Numbered from the stretch's first letter, positions 1 to 11,764 are shown. The stretch is DNA of 64,000 nucleotides from Panicum virgatum (GCF_016808335.1 NC_053149.1:40936118-41000117); one strand, 5' to 3'. Notes: generated from the letters alone by a model not told the origin. Made by a program: numbers and translations.

Positions 1-630
1 AACTTAAAGCTATGACAGTGACATGGAAACTTGGCACAAATTCCAGCCTCTGCTTTTCAGGGAGCGTTTTATTCCTGATATAAGGGAACGACAAACGCAT
101 TTCACCAGCACCGCTGCAAATCACTTAATTCAGGCATTGTTGGCACTATTCCTGAATGCAAGAATAAGAATTTGCAACCGTCCATTATGAACCTCGTGGA
201 TTAAGGCCCCATTTGGATCCCATTGGATTTTAGAATCAGTTTTGGTCAACTAGAGAGATTTCAAAAATTATTAAATGCTGAGCGTAAAATTTAGGGCGTT
301 TAGATCCCTAACTAGATTTTGAATGCTGGATTCTAAAATCTCGGCACCTAAACCATCTTTTTTATTTGAGAAAGAAAAGTGTCTCATATCTGACTCAAGG
401 AAAATAATTGGCACCTAAATCATCTTGATTACTTATATTTTGCTTATTTTTCAACCATTTGGCAACGGTGTAGAACAACGCGCAAGGTACTATCTTAAAA
501 GGTCTATCATGATAAGATAAACTAAAATAGCATCTAATAATTCAGAAAAAAACATTTATTAGCCTGACAATGCATGCAATATGGAGAAAGATTAAATTTT
601 ACTGAATACTTGAGTTAAGATGCCAATTAC
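1..630 (-). other. Intron 2 of the CHUP1-like gene (partial)
   Basis: Read on the minus strand, this follows a clear splice donor (GAG then GTAATT at 631/630), so it should be intron sequence of the CHUP1-like gene whose later exons lie outside the window. It is AT-rich with no supported coding exon. Around 204-235 and 291-330 there are two same-direction stretches of the GGCCCCATTTGGATCC type that resemble ends of grass MITEs, but I could not find a matching inverted end or target duplication. Confidence 0.5.
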
Positions 631-1909
631 CTCAAGAGCTGGATTAACAGAGGATGGAGCAGCCTGTCGCGCATCCTGCAGCCTGAGCGCGAGCACCAGG
701 TTCTCCTCCTCCAGCGCGGCGTTCGCCTTCCGCAGCTCCGCGACCTCCGCAGCCAGCGCACCGGCCGTCTCCTCGCCGCCCCTCTCCAGCTCCGCCACCT
801 TGGCCCGGAGCGCCGCCGCCTCCTCCAGCTCGGCCTGCACCCGCGCCTTGATCGCGCGCAGCTTCTCCTTGGCGCGCGCCAGCTCGGCGCGGGCGGCGCC
901 CAGCTCCTCCACCTCCGCCCGGAGCCTCCCGTTCTCCTCCTGCAGCGTGGCGACCTTCAGCTGCAGGAGCCGCTCCTCCGCGGCGGCGGCGGCGGCGACG
1001 CGGCCCTCGAGCTCCCGCACGGTGGCCTCCTGCGCCCGGAGGCCCTCGAGCTCCTGCAGCCGGAGCTCCAGCCTCTGCTCCCGCTCCAGCAGCGACAGCC
1101 ACAGCTCCCGCAGCCGCTCGCGCTCCCGCCGCTCTTCTTCCCCCGACCCGTCCGGCTCCGCTCCGTCGGCGGCATTCGCTCCGGCGATTTCGGCCGGCGG
1201 CGTGGCCTCGATCACCACTCGCGCGACGATATCCGGCTCGTCTTCTCCGGCGCCGACGGACGCGCCGTGAATCACGTTCTCCGAAGATTCATCCTTTTCA
1301 CACGGAAATTTTGAAGGATCAGCTTGACACGATCAAAGGCTGTGTGGAGCTGCCGAGCTGGCACGATCAAGAAACGGAAAGTCGTTGGGTCGAGAACTCA
1401 CGTTGGCCGACAGAATCCTGAGCCCGTCGCCGGGCGCCGGTAGAGCACGAGGCCTCGCAGCTGCAGGAAAATCCACGGTAAACAGGATCAACAACGCCAC
1501 CATCGGATCGAGACGCGATCACGCGAACGAAGCAAACGGAGCACTCGAATCGCGCACCTGAATCCGGCGGCGGCAGAGGCCGCCGCTGCCGCCGCCGGAG
1601 CTGTGGCGGCGGCGGCGGAGCGCGGCGCGGGCGCTGTTCAGACGCGTACACCGCCGCGAGGCAAAGCGAAACCGCCGCGGCAAGCGCGGCGGCGGACACG
1701 GCAGCGTTCCCGGAGCCGCCGATGGCAGCTTCCTCCCCCACGATCGCCAGGGACCCTCTCCCCCGTCCGCCGTCCTTGCTCCATCCGAGGAGGCGGGTGA
1801 GCAGCGCGGAGAGTGAGACGCCGAGCAGGGTCCTGTCGAGCCCCGGCTTCTCCGGGTCGAACCGGAGGAGGAACCTTAGCCCGGCTCCTCCGCCGTCGCC
1901 CCCCTCCAT
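631..1909 (-). CDS. CHUP1-like coiled-coil membrane protein, exons 1 and 2 (5' part of gene)
   Basis: Exon 1 spans 1909-1558 from ATG at 1909. It encodes 117 residues: a Gly-rich N-terminus, a hydrophobic alanine-rich segment at about residues 69-89 (probable membrane anchor), then a Pro/Arg-rich stretch, ending at donor CAG|GTGCGC. Exon 2 ends at 631 with donor GAG|GTAATT in phase 0; its start near 1322 (AAG acceptor) is less certain but keeps the frame. Exon 2 encodes an acidic linker and then roughly 150 residues of heptad-rich coiled coil. The order RERERLRELWLSLLEREQRL then LQELEGLRAQE closely parallels the coiled coil of CHUP1 (chloroplast unusual positioning 1), which tethers chloroplasts to actin filaments. 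In that family the coiled coil is followed by a proline-rich and a conserved C-terminal region, absent here because the gene runs off the left edge. Codon third positions are almost all G/C, normal for a grass 5' exon. CHUP1 itself versus a paralogue cannot be decided. Confidence 0.75.
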
Positions 1910-2010
1910 CCCGTTACTGCTGCGGCCCTGCTCCCCGATTCCCCATGTCCACGAGGCGGCGCCGAAACAGAGCCCGTGCGGAGGTTGAGGAGGCGGCGGC
2001 GGCCCCATGG

Positions 2011-2019
2011 GTATATATG
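2011..2019 (-). promoter_or_regulatory. TATA box of the CHUP1-like gene
   Basis: The minus strand reads ACATATATAC here, about 100 bases upstream of the ATG at 1909, a normal TATA position for a short 5' leader. Confidence 0.5.
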
Positions 2020-2040
2020 TCAACTCGCTCACCAACACCA

Positions 2041-2701
2041 ATCTTGGTCAAAGGAGAAACAAAAAAAATGAAGAGGAATTGGTGCGAGGAAATTATTTTT
2101 GGACAAAGTTGGATTAAGAATTGGATTCCTTGGTGCATGGATGGAAGAAGGACGCGGGGAAGAAAGCATCAGAGACCCCCACACGAAAAGGAGAGGCCAG
2201 TGTCCCTCAATCTCTTCCTCCTCTGGATGGCTGGGCTGGGTCTCTCTGCAATTGAGTACCTGGGTTGAACACTTGAACTTGGGTGTATGTGCGCGCGATT
2301 TTACTGGGGCGCATGCACACACACACTCTGCTTTTCATGTAGAAGTGCTTGCTTGCTGGCAGGACGCGGAGATTGGTGTGCCCTGATGACGTGGAATTAT
2401 TAGGTGTTTTCCCAGGAAACAGCTTGCTTTTTAGAAAGTTTTTTTTTGTGTTTCTGGAGATAGGACATGTGAGGTAATGTTTGCAGATACGAGTGTGCCA
2501 TCATCATGCGTTGGTGTCTGACAAAGGGACCCTAACAATGGGGTTGCAATACTGTGGGCCACAAAACCATGTACTACTGCTGATATGTACTCCATCTTGT
2601 TTTGACATGGCAATCTGACGATTAGTTGATCGCTGTCTTTGTCATAACATGGGTGTTTAGTAGCTTATTGTTTCCACCGGCGGTCTGGAATATAATCTAG
2701 A
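2041..2701. other. Upstream flank of CHUP1-like gene, no gene seen
   Basis: Intergenic sequence with no supported coding frame, presumably the distal promoter of the CHUP1-like gene. It ends at base A2701, where the Helitron terminus abuts. Confidence 0.4.
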
Positions 2702-2707
2702 CTAGTC

Positions 2708-4890
2708 CCTTGCACGCGCGTTGCGCGCGCATAGATTCTTTGTATTCTGTCAAATATTTATCTTTGATATAGAATGTAGTTATCTCTATAATCTTAAGAG
2801 GTAATTATCATTGTAGTAAATGTTTAAATACAGGGATCTAATGTTTCGGTTTATTTTAGTGTGCTCATCTTCCTTTGTAGATCTTTATTTGCGCGCCTTC
2901 ATATAAGGTACCACCTCAGAGTAGAAACTTATATTATTAATATTCTATATTATTTTTCGAGAATTATAATAGACAGTAGGTTACATTTATGTTACAACAA
3001 AACATTTGATGCTCTAGCAAAAAGGTCGAAGATACCAACCACATAATCTAAGCTAAGCTAAGCCATAGTTGATGCTGTTTTGGGATGGTCTGTTAAGAAT
3101 GGCTTGGGGTTTTCATGATATAGACATAAATATCCTGCAAAAGTTTAGATCGAAAAATTTAGTGGTTTATATATGTTTGCTTTGATGATTTGACATATCC
3201 AGAAACCAAGTTTAAAATATATGGCGATAGAAGTAGTTGGTACTGCATCAACAAATGAGATCTAGTTAGTACTGGATGTTCTTGTTGTGTATAGCTTTTT
3301 GTGACTTGAAATCAAAAGTTCATCAGACTAGGTTCAATATTGTGCCACATCTTCTCAATAGAATTCACAAGAAATATTGCTGTTGGCATCAAAAGTTGCA
3401 ACAGGAAAGTGGCTCGTATTCTAATTTGCATTTAGTCTCTGGTGCTTGGCAGTTAGCATGCGATTCCAAATTAATGTACCTGAAGTGAGCATCATGATGA
3501 TCCTGCTTTCAAGCCGCTGGGAAAACCATTTTTTACCTTTATTAATGGTAAAATGGAGCTTCATTTCTTCACCGGATCCGAAAGAAGCCAAGCTTCTACA
3601 CATTTTCCTACCTTTCATATATACTGACCAACGTGTGAACATGGAGAAAAAAACTATCCTTGCTCCTTAATCAAAATGTGAACATGAAGAAAACAAATTG
3701 CCCTTCCTCATGTACTATCAAGGTTCAATCTAAGTATGAACGCAAGGAAATTTTACACGAAGGACACTTGGGCAAGCAGTCCTGTTGCCTTGTCAGGTGT
3801 GTACGTTTGGTACCAGTCCTTTCATCTAGGTGAATAAGAAAATTCAATAAAAAAAAGGTAGATAAACTTACCAAACTTTAAAAGCCGCAATTCAGGTTTC
3901 TCCTAACAGGCTATAGTAGCAGTAGAAATGTAGAATCTTTTTTTTTCTCTCCAACTGCATACGGGGAAAAGGAAGTGATAGATCAATTTTGGGTGCATAC
4001 ATTACAGAACCATAAATTTGAGTTAAGTCAAATTAATTTTGTATCATACTGGAGAAAATATTTGCCAAATAGAATAGTAAAACTGGTCACAAAGTATTTG
4101 TAAAATATATGTCATAATGAATCCAATGGCAGGTAAAGGCACGAAGAGAATAAGAAAGAACAACCTGATGACAATAGGAAGCTCTTCTGATCTAGCAGTT
4201 CATTGCATGAATATTCTCTCTGTGTGGCTGATCATATGAAAAAAATGAAACTATACCTATTAGTTTGATCTGAATTAATTATATTACAAAAGTTGCAATC
4301 ATATTGAGAGATTCCAGGTGGTAAACATGTCCCAAAACGATGTACCTGCATAGCAGAAACAAAGTAGTACCAAACTTCAAACTGGACAACGATGGTATTA
4401 ATCTAACAATGGTATCAAACTAAACAAATTTAGCATAAACAGTGACAAGAATATGAACAATAGATGGTCTGTACATCCGAAAGGGAATGGGTCCAATAGC
4501 TATTAAACTCCTATAGAAACAATGTGATGTAGCAACTCTGAATTATATTTCAGTATATTCATCCGGAAAAATACATGTTGTGGTGTGGAAACAAATTAGT
4601 CGAAGTTGAAATAGAAAAGGCCACGGGACAAAAAACTACAGGTATCTCTGACCCATCTATCAAATTGGCCTGTCAAGCTGGTGGAAGGGTTGGTCATAAA
4701 AATATGCTTAATCAAGCAGGTCACACTTAGGCATCATATGTGAAAGAAGCAATGAAAAATGGTATAAGCAAATATTAGGCATAATTAGTTTGTGAATATA
4801 TTGTTGCACCCTTCTTTCTTCTGTTTTGAAAATTTCAATGCATCTGCATAAGAAAATGATTTAGCTGGAAAATGTAGTTTTTTTTACCTT
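2708..4890. other. Helitron interior, AT-rich, no confirmed exon
   Basis: AT-rich sequence downstream of the captured exons. Minus-strand splice-like motifs occur (CTATGCAG then GTACATCG near 4350), suggesting more captured exons, but the short translations match nothing I recognise. Confidence 0.35.
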
Positions 4891-4895
4891 AGTAC

Positions 4896-6216
4896 CTGCT
4901 TGGATAAGTGAATGCATTCTCTGAAATTCCTGCATGGTGTAGGCAGATACAATGAGGACAAATGTTCAATCAAATTTATCCACTAAAATAAGAAATAGCG
5001 AAATGACTCACCATCTTGGAGCTCTTTAACATCCCTTATGTCCTTGATGGAATCCCTAGGTTCATTTTTCCTTTTGCTTTTCCTTCTCAAGGAATGGCTG
5101 AATTTATTTCCAGCAATAATTGCTTTGTTGTTGAAAGAGACAATTTTAATCTATGCTCTCTTTCCTTTCTTCATTATATGGACAAGCCCTTCAAAACCTG
5201 CACATGTTGTTTCAATTTCAAATCCAAGTCAAAGCAAAGAAAGCTATTTTCAGAATTTAATGATTCGGGTTCAAGTTTGTGGTTATCCTTGATAAGAAAT
5301 TGAGAACCAGATTCGAGCATCAGCTACAAGGCCCTCTAATGAGTCCATATAAAATTCAGGCAATTAGAAAATAACATACTATATTGATTTCTTCCCCCTG
5401 TTACAGAAGTAAGTTGGTGTTTCTAGCCTCACAACCAATAAATCTACAATCTTGTATCAGCAATTATTTTTATGCCCTCAGGTAATAGCATCTGCTTATA
5501 TATCAATTCTTTATCTTTCAAAGAAACAAGGAAGAAAGTCGACAGTAAGTGCAAATATGGTCCAAGAACTCACATAATTAATAGGATTGAAGAAAAGTAG
5601 CTTATAGTACCTCCAATGTCTTGAGCAGCATGGAAGGACACAAATACCTCTAAAGGTGCTTTTGCAGGACCTGTAAAAATAGGAAGACCATATTCTGTAA
5701 CTTAATCTTTGGAAAAACGCTAAGGAGAAATTGGAAGAAGGCACAATGAGGAGAAACATCAGATCGAGATTGAAATCAAAGAAAGAAGAAAATACAAAAC
5801 CAATCTGGATGTGAAGAATCTGTTATAAAAAAGAAAAGAACATAGAAGGAGGGTGTGGGGGGGGGGGGAGTAATTGGAAGCCGCATGAGCACAAGCAAAA
5901 TCGAAAGGACGGAAACTTGATCTGAGCATCCAAAGATATGGGCATGAAACACACGTTGCAGAGCGCCTGAATCAATGTTCGAGCTACATAGGAGCAGCCA
6001 ATCGAATGGATCCTCATATCATAGAAAGAAGAAGTGAGAGGAAACAAAGGAGAAAGCGACAGTAGTAGTAAGGAAGAGGAAGAACTTACCATAGAAGCCA
6101 AGTGAAGCAGGATCCCCCGGCCAAATATGGTCGTCGACCACGTACGGCGTCGAGGCGTCAGCTGCAGAGGGCGACGGTGTGTAGGAGAACATGGCCGATG
6201 AGGCGGGCGCAGCCAC
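4896..6216 (-). pseudogene. Chimeric captured gene with Sec14-like SFH exon
   Basis: Four candidate exons have consensus GT-AG borders. Exon 1 ends at 6090 (ATG|GTAAGT) and encodes ...DPASLGFYG; exon 2 is 5670-5611; exon 3 is 5197-5012; exon 4 is 4929-4896. Exons 1-2 and 2-3 join in compatible phase. Exon 3 reads FEGLVHIMKKGKRA, a TAG stop, then IKIVSFNNKAIIAGNKFSH and SLRRKSKRK...DIRDVKELQ. This is the N-terminal basic region of plant SFH proteins (Sec14-type phosphatidylinositol/phosphatidylcholine transfer proteins), where FEG, a KKKA-(x)-ASxKFxHSLKKK block and an E/DVRDxEELQ block occur in that order. The lipid-binding CRAL-TRIO domain is not found. Exons 1-2 are unrecognised and may come from another gene, making a chimera. 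Exon 1 is open upstream of its first ATG (6192). The in-frame stop makes a functional SFH product unlikely. Confidence 0.6.
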
Positions 6217-6469
6217 GACAGAGGGGATGGCGCGGAATTCCTTGTGGCCTGCCCATCACGGCGGCGACAGCACACAGGGAGATTACACCTAGCTTGTGGG
6301 CGCGTAAAGGCGAAAACCATCGGTTCACGCGTGGGCACAGCACAGTGGCAAACTCGTCGTGTACCTAGGCGATGGCAGCGGCGGCGAACTCTCCCGCTGC
6401 GACGCAGAGGTAGGGTCGCGCCCCGCGGAAGTTGCTGTGCGGTGTGCACGCAGCAGGGCGCGTCGAGAA

Positions 6470-6765
6470 GGTGCGGGTCCGGGTCGTCGACTGGGCCGGG
6501 GCTGGAGCACGAAACCGGGTATCCGGGCGGCGGAGCAGAGGCCACAACCGCGCAGGAGGAGGTGGGCGTGTGGACTGCGCGGCGGCAAGCGACGAGGCGA
6601 GGCGCAGCAGAGTGCGCCGAGCAGCTGCGGGTCCAGGTCGTCGACTGGGCCGGGGCTGGAGCACGGAACTGGGCATCCGGGTGACGGAGCAGAGGCCGCA
6701 ACCGTGCAGGAGGAGGTGGGCGCGCGGACTACGCGACGGCAGGCGGCGAGGCGAGGCGAGGCCGC
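6470..6765. repeat. Two-copy tandem duplication, period 154 bp
   Basis: The block containing GTCGTCGACTGGGCCGGGG recurs at 6483 and 6637, followed in both copies by the same GC-rich sequence with scattered substitutions. Several long open frames here are by-products of this GC-rich repeat. Confidence 0.8.
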
Positions 6766-6847
6766 CGCCGTGAGCCGCGAGGACCACAAGACGAGCTCAG
6801 AGAAGAGGGCGGAGCTTGAGACATCAGAGGAACTATCGGGAAGGAGA

Positions 6848-7003
6848 GGGAGGAAGACGGAAATTTCCCAGAAGATGGGCTTGACCAGCACTGCTGTGTG
6901 TGAACGGAAGAAATCTTTTGGCGCAGAGGAGAGGAAGGAAGACGAAAACTTTCTGGAAGATGTGCTTGACCTGCACTGCAGCATGTGAACGGAAGAAATC
7001 TTG
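6848..7003. repeat. Two-copy tandem duplication, period 85 bp
   Basis: GTGAACGGAAGAAATCTT starts at 6900 and again at 6985, and the preceding GGAAGACG...GAAGATG-GCTTGACC segment is also duplicated. Confidence 0.75.
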
Positions 7004-7059
7004 TGTAGCACAGACGAGCAGGCATCGAGACCATCGGAACGAGATCGCATGGCCAAAAA

Positions 7060-8139
7060 AATTTGAGCCGACGTGGCCACAGCGAGAGGCTACGGAGTCC
7101 CACACGAAATGCCAGATGTCGTACGACCATCTCAGATCAGATGTCAGTGACAAGTGTACAGACCGGATGATACTAGAAAACCTCGCGGCAATGTGGCCAG
7201 TGGATGTACCCGTGATATGCTTGATTTTTTTTTCCGCATGCAGTTGTATAGCTATTTTTATAAATGAATTGTAGAAGCACTTTGAATTTCGAGCAACTTT
7301 TATATCGAGCACTTTTTTATTTGAAGACGTTTTGGTGTTCCAATTATAGGAAGAATAGCTTTGGTTAATTTGTATGCATTTGGATGAATTTATAGAATGT
7401 ATTTAGAATTTGTTCTAATTAAAAATGCATAGAAGGGCAAAAATGGAATATTTAGAATGTAGTCATAGTATTTGTTCATATGAACATCATGGCGGTGGCG
7501 GGGCCTGTATTACGTTGTGGTATTATATTTGATGTAGACTTTATTTCGTGCATAGAGTAAAAATAATTGTATGTAGACAGATGTAATTTTTAAGGTACTT
7601 AGATAAGACGTAATATATATTATTTATTTATTTATTGGTTTACTATACAATTAGTTTCTTGCAGATTTATTCATAAAAGAAAAAGATTAATAGGTATAGA
7701 AAAACCTATTCATATGCTAAGCACTCATGTTCTACTAAATAGTGTTAAGTAAAATTTACTTAAGTAATTCGTAAATTTTGCCTACATTTGAACAAATGTT
7801 TATAAGATAAGGCACTTGATGATTACTATGTGAATTTATGGACCTTATCAAGTGAATTGTTTTTTTGCATACGCAAACAAATTTAAATGTCTAATTTTTA
7901 AAGGTACATTTGAATTGATTGTGGTATATATTTTAGTAATTTAAATTAGTGTGAGTAAAGTGAACTCAAATATATGGCGTATTGCAAGAATCTAATGAAT
8001 TTAAATAATTGCAACAAAAATAGAAAGGGAGCAAAAACTGTTCGATTTGTCTTTCCACAAATACTCTGAACATTATTTCAATTCCTAACACAATACGCGC
8101 GCTGATTTTACATGGAAATTCCAAAGGATTTGTGATTAA
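7060..8139. other. AT-rich Helitron interior, no gene seen
   Basis: Long AT-rich stretch without a supported gene or recognisable inverted repeats. Confidence 0.4.
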
Positions 8140-8225
8140 TTGGCTGCTGTAGTCACAAGAGTCAAAGGAGAAATGGCCCATGTGTTGCTGACGGTCGTGG
8201 CCTCTGAGCCTTTGACTGGCCGGTA

Positions 8226-8321
8226 CTGTTTTGTGGACTCGCTCGTGAACCATTCTGTGAACTTGTGTTGCTGCTGTTTTGTGGACCCGCTCATGAACCA
8301 TTCTGTGAGCTCGCGTTGCTG
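8226..8321. repeat. Two-copy tandem duplication, period 48 bp
   Basis: CTGTTTTGTGGAC-CGCTC followed by GTGAACCATTCTGTGA begins at 8226 and again at 8274 with a few substitutions. Confidence 0.8.
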
Positions 8322-8379
8322 AGTGTGGTTTAGATGAGGCAAGCCTGAAGGGGGTTCACCTCACCTGCATCCTAGTGGC

Positions 8380-9520
8380 GTGCTCCCATTGGTCACGTTG
8401 ACGTGGCCGGCTTATCCTCTGCTATGCCACACGTTCACGGGCTTACGGCCCCTCTGTTCTGTCCGCGTGAGAGAGAAAAGTGAGAGGGAGAGAACGAGGC
8501 AGAGGGAGAGAGCAAAGCGGAGGGGGGATGTGCCGGTGGCGCAGGGCAAGGCGGAGGGAGCAGGGGGTAGCGCGATGGCGTCTGGCAGCAGCCTCAGCTC
8601 GGGCGAGGTGGAGCTAGCTCTGGCGATGGAGGGCCAGGCTGTGGCGGCTCGTGGCTCCGGCGGGCAGAGGCGAGCGTGGCGGCGCTCGGCCTCGAGCCGA
8701 GCTGACGAGGAGAGTAGCGGTGGCGGCGCTTGGCCTGGAGCCGAGCTAAAAAGGAGAGCAGCGGTGGCGAGCTCCTCGGCTTCGGCGCCCATTTCTTCCT
8801 CTTCCCCATCATTGCCGAGTAGAGGAGGGCTGTGGCCGGAGCGATTCTAGCTGGAGGGGCAGCGGCCGCTGGCGCCTGGCGGCCATGGTGAGTCCGCGCG
8901 GGGCCATGGCGGCGGCGGCAGCCTCGAGGGCGCCTGGACGCGGCCCTGGAGCTTCCTCACAGTAGGATCCGCATGGGGCGCGGCGTCACCTCCCTCCCGG
9001 CCGGCGCCTCCCTCCCCGGCCGCGAGCGCCGCGCCGCCCCGACCCTCCTCCGGCCCGCCTCGCCCCTTCCTCTGTGGCGGTGTGGCCTCGAGCTCAGCTT
9101 GCGTGGCACGGCGGTGTGGCCTCGAGCTCGGTCCACGCGGCCTCGAGCTCAGCGGGTCCACGGGCGACGGCGATGAGCTCGCGGCGGCGGCGTACTGGCC
9201 TCGGCGTCTGGCCTCCCTTTCTCTCCCTCGTCTCCCTCTCCCTCTATCTCTCTCTCCTGCGGCTGTCGGATCCGGCTCCGGGGAGCCGTGACCAGGCGGC
9301 CGGAGCTCGGGCCGGCGGTGGGCCCGCGCGGTGCGCGAGGAGCCTCGGGCCTGTGCTGCGAGGAGCCGGCGGGGCGTGGCCTCGGTCAGCTGCGGCGAGG
9401 AACGGGCCGCGGGGAGGATGGGCTCGGCCAGCCGCCGGCCGTTGTTCGCCGGATGGACGGGCACGATTTTTTTTGATGACGTGGCCACGCTCTCCTGCCT
9501 TCTTTTGGTGCGGAAATCGT
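8380..9520. other. GC-rich block at Helitron 5' end
   Basis: Very GC-rich, with repeated GGCCTCGAGCTC motifs at 9085-9155. It is open in several frames on both strands, including a 213-codon minus-strand frame (8847-9488) of low-complexity Arg/Ala/Pro/Gly sequence. No family is recognisable. It may be a captured promoter, 5' leader or first exon, since a GAGAGAGAG purine run near 8470-8520 resembles a grass 5' UTR. I do not call a gene. Confidence 0.35.
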
Positions 9521-9529
9521 AGGTAGAGA

Positions 9530-10809
9530 TAGGATAGTGTTATCCCCCCAGCAGCTGCGATCACAACACTTGCTGAAATCCTATTTGAGATTTGGGACAT
9601 GGATCTTTTTCCACGGTTTTGACCACTAGATCAACCGTGGTTCTGTGGGCTGTGGCTGTATGCTGCCGGTCCAGCTCGTCCGCCGTAGCCTTTTCTTGCT
9701 TTTCTTTTTGGCCCACATGCTGATGCATACTACTGAAAGATATGCCATGCATGCTCTTATTGCTCTGCACTACCGTTATATATGTGGCACAACTCATTTT
9801 TTTTTCCTGGACTACGACTGCTACCGGCAGAAGTGTCAATGATCCATGTACTACACCTACTACTGAAGGTCTGAAAACAATTCATTATTTGCTTAAGCAG
9901 CTTGATGAGTCACTGCACCCCAGGTTTAGTGGTAACGGCCGCGGTATGCAGGCCGCAAATAAGGGTCGGATCTGGACATCTGGGACTGGTAGCAGCAGCT
10001 AGCAGCGGCCACCGAACTGGCCTCTTGTCATAATGTCTCTCTAATGTCATGGCCTCCTCCTCCTCTTCTGATGATGAGTGCTGATGATGAGTAAATGATG
10101 CCGTTGTCAGTAAAGGCGAGCTAGCGACAAACGGCTACGGCTACAAGCGCGTCTTTCCTGGCCGTATCCCTCTCTTTTCCTTTCTTCTTTCCCTCGTCGT
10201 CGCTTCGCTCGCCGGGTATACGCGCGTCTTTCGTTGCGGTCGCGCTGCCCTCGAGGCTGATCTCTCTGGGAGTCTGGGTGTGCCGCGCCACCGCCACTGA
10301 AAGCGAGGAAAAGCTTGGGCAGGCAGGCGAGGCGATCCGGCATGTCATTGTCTGGCAGACTGGCGCAGTAGCTAGAAGGCGATGCTGTTTCAATTGAAAG
10401 CAGGCAGCAACCTCCTTTACTATTTTAGATAGCATACCTTTTTTGCTTCTGCGGAATGCCTCGATTGGGGATGCTTCTAATTTCGAGCTACAATCCGATG
10501 CCTTTTTTTTTTTGTCTCTGGTGATTTTCTACTGTTCTCTCCTAATTGAAATAATGAATCCTTTGGAAATGTAATGACGCCGGGAGTCGAAGCTATAGCC
10601 CGAAAGGAACTGGCGCAAAACAATGGCCATGTTTTCAGAAACAAAAAAAACTTTTTTTTGGATGTAGATTATTGTGCCATCAAATACTCCTTGACTTCAA
10701 ACAACCTGTCTAAAGATAGGTCGAACGGACTGAACAAATGCCAAACATTTGTATTTTCTTTTTCTTTCTACTCGTAAAATGAAGTCATTTTTGAGTTCAA
10801 ATATTGCAG
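9530..10809. other. Intergenic, no gene seen
   Basis: Mixed-composition sequence between the inferred Helitron end and the start of the duplicated segment. No coding frame with a recognisable family. Confidence 0.4.
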
Positions 10810-11656
10810 GGTGTTTGATTAGAACATACTCCATGCCACCAAATGAAGATTTCAGTAATTACTCACATGGTTTTTCAAGGGTCGAATATGAGAGTGCTTG
10901 TCCTTTAGTTGATATGCTATCGCCAACGCCAGACGAGGTATATGATAGGCTAGTATACACAACTGGAGCCCGATTCCCCCCGCTCATCACCAAATTCACA
11001 CGATGTGTCCCGAACAGACACCTAACTATGTGTATGTGCTGTAAGCACACAAATCATCACCAAATTCTCAAATGAGCTGAGCTAACCATACGATGTGTAT
11101 ACATATATCTATCTATATTTATATCTATTTCTAAAGCTTTAACGGATAACTACATGTATGTGATACTTATATCAAATCTATTCGTTGCAACACACAAATA
11201 TAATAGTAGCCTAGTAGAGGCATATATAAGCAGTGTATCAATCAAACACGTCCGAGGCCCGGTTCAACTGCTTGGATCTAATCTGTGCAAGCGGCGGTAA
11301 CTACCTATTACTCCCTCCTTCCCCGTTTATAAGGCATGGTGGAACATGACACGGTCTTCTAAACAACACTTTGACCATTTATTTATCATATATTATATCA
11401 CTTTTGATTATAAACTTATAATCATTGTAAAATATATTTGATTATGAATCCAATCATATGAAATTTGCATTATAAAAATAAAAATTTAATAGTCAAATTA
11501 TTGGTCAAAGATGACAAGGTTTGAATCTTGATATACGTGTATGCCTTATAAACAGGGAAGGAGGGAGTATTTTGTTCTGAGAAGGGCTGCCTCCTAGGCT
11601 GGATTTCGGTCTGAACACGGCCCATAAAGATGGGCCGCCCAACTGGATCCCAGCAC
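10810..11656. repeat. Duplicated segment, copy 1, part 1
   Basis: Collinear and highly similar to 59190-59628, from GTGTTTGATTAGAACATACT through GGATCCCAGC. Differences are substitutions, about 125 extra bases near 11022-11150, the Stowaway MITE, and about 32 extra bases near 11610-11640. The segment continues after the MULE at 16285 and after element A at 40971. No gene is recognised in it. Confidence 0.9.
11311..11567. mobile_element. Stowaway MITE (Tc1/mariner)
   Basis: Terminal inverted repeats of about 27 bp begin CTCCCTCCTTCCC and continue to GTTTATAAGGCAT, with TA duplicated at 11309-11310 and 11568-11569. At 257 bp it has no coding capacity. The empty site survives in the duplicate, where a single TA at 59572-59573 is followed by TTTTGTTCTG. 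Confidence 0.95.
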
Positions 11657-11764
11657 GATTTTTATATTTTTATATTTTTTATTTTCGTTTTTACAAAAAT
11701 ATATTTTCATTTTCGAAATTTACAGGAATATAGGCCGGGACCTAGTTGCCCCGCTGCGGGGTGG

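Larger units (their letters stand above)
2702..9529 (-). mobile_element. Probable gene-capturing Helitron
   Basis: On the minus strand the 3' end is a GC-rich, hairpin-prone stretch (GCGCGCGCAACGCGCGTGCA) followed by CTAG at 2705-2702 and then host T, as expected for a Helitron 3' end. The best 5' end is at 9529, where the minus strand reads TCTCTACCTAC after a host A, close to the plant Helitron start TCTMTAYTA. Insertion between A and T without target duplication is the Helitron rule and fits both sides. The interior is a mosaic: an AT-rich 3' part, several intron-separated exons (4896-6216), tandem duplications and GC-rich blocks. There is no RepHel gene, so it would be non-autonomous. The 3' end is well supported; the 5' boundary is inferred from one motif. 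Confidence 0.55.

Noticed and set aside
204..330. MITE in the CHUP1-like intron from a GGCCCCATTTGGATCC end
   Set aside because: No inverted partner end or target duplication could be found.
620..1270. Plus-strand 216-codon Ser-rich frame
   Set aside because: It is the antisense shadow of the CHUP1-like coiled-coil exon; GC-rich codons keep the opposite strand open.
5823..7130. Long Pro/Arg/Ser-rich minus-strand frames (up to 292 codons) and plus-strand counterparts
   Set aside because: They run through the 154-bp and 85-bp tandem duplications in GC-rich DNA, are open in several frames on both strands and match no family.
8380..9600. Overlapping frames of 60-213 codons on both strands
   Set aside because: Low-complexity GC-rich sequence with no domain; kept only as a described block.
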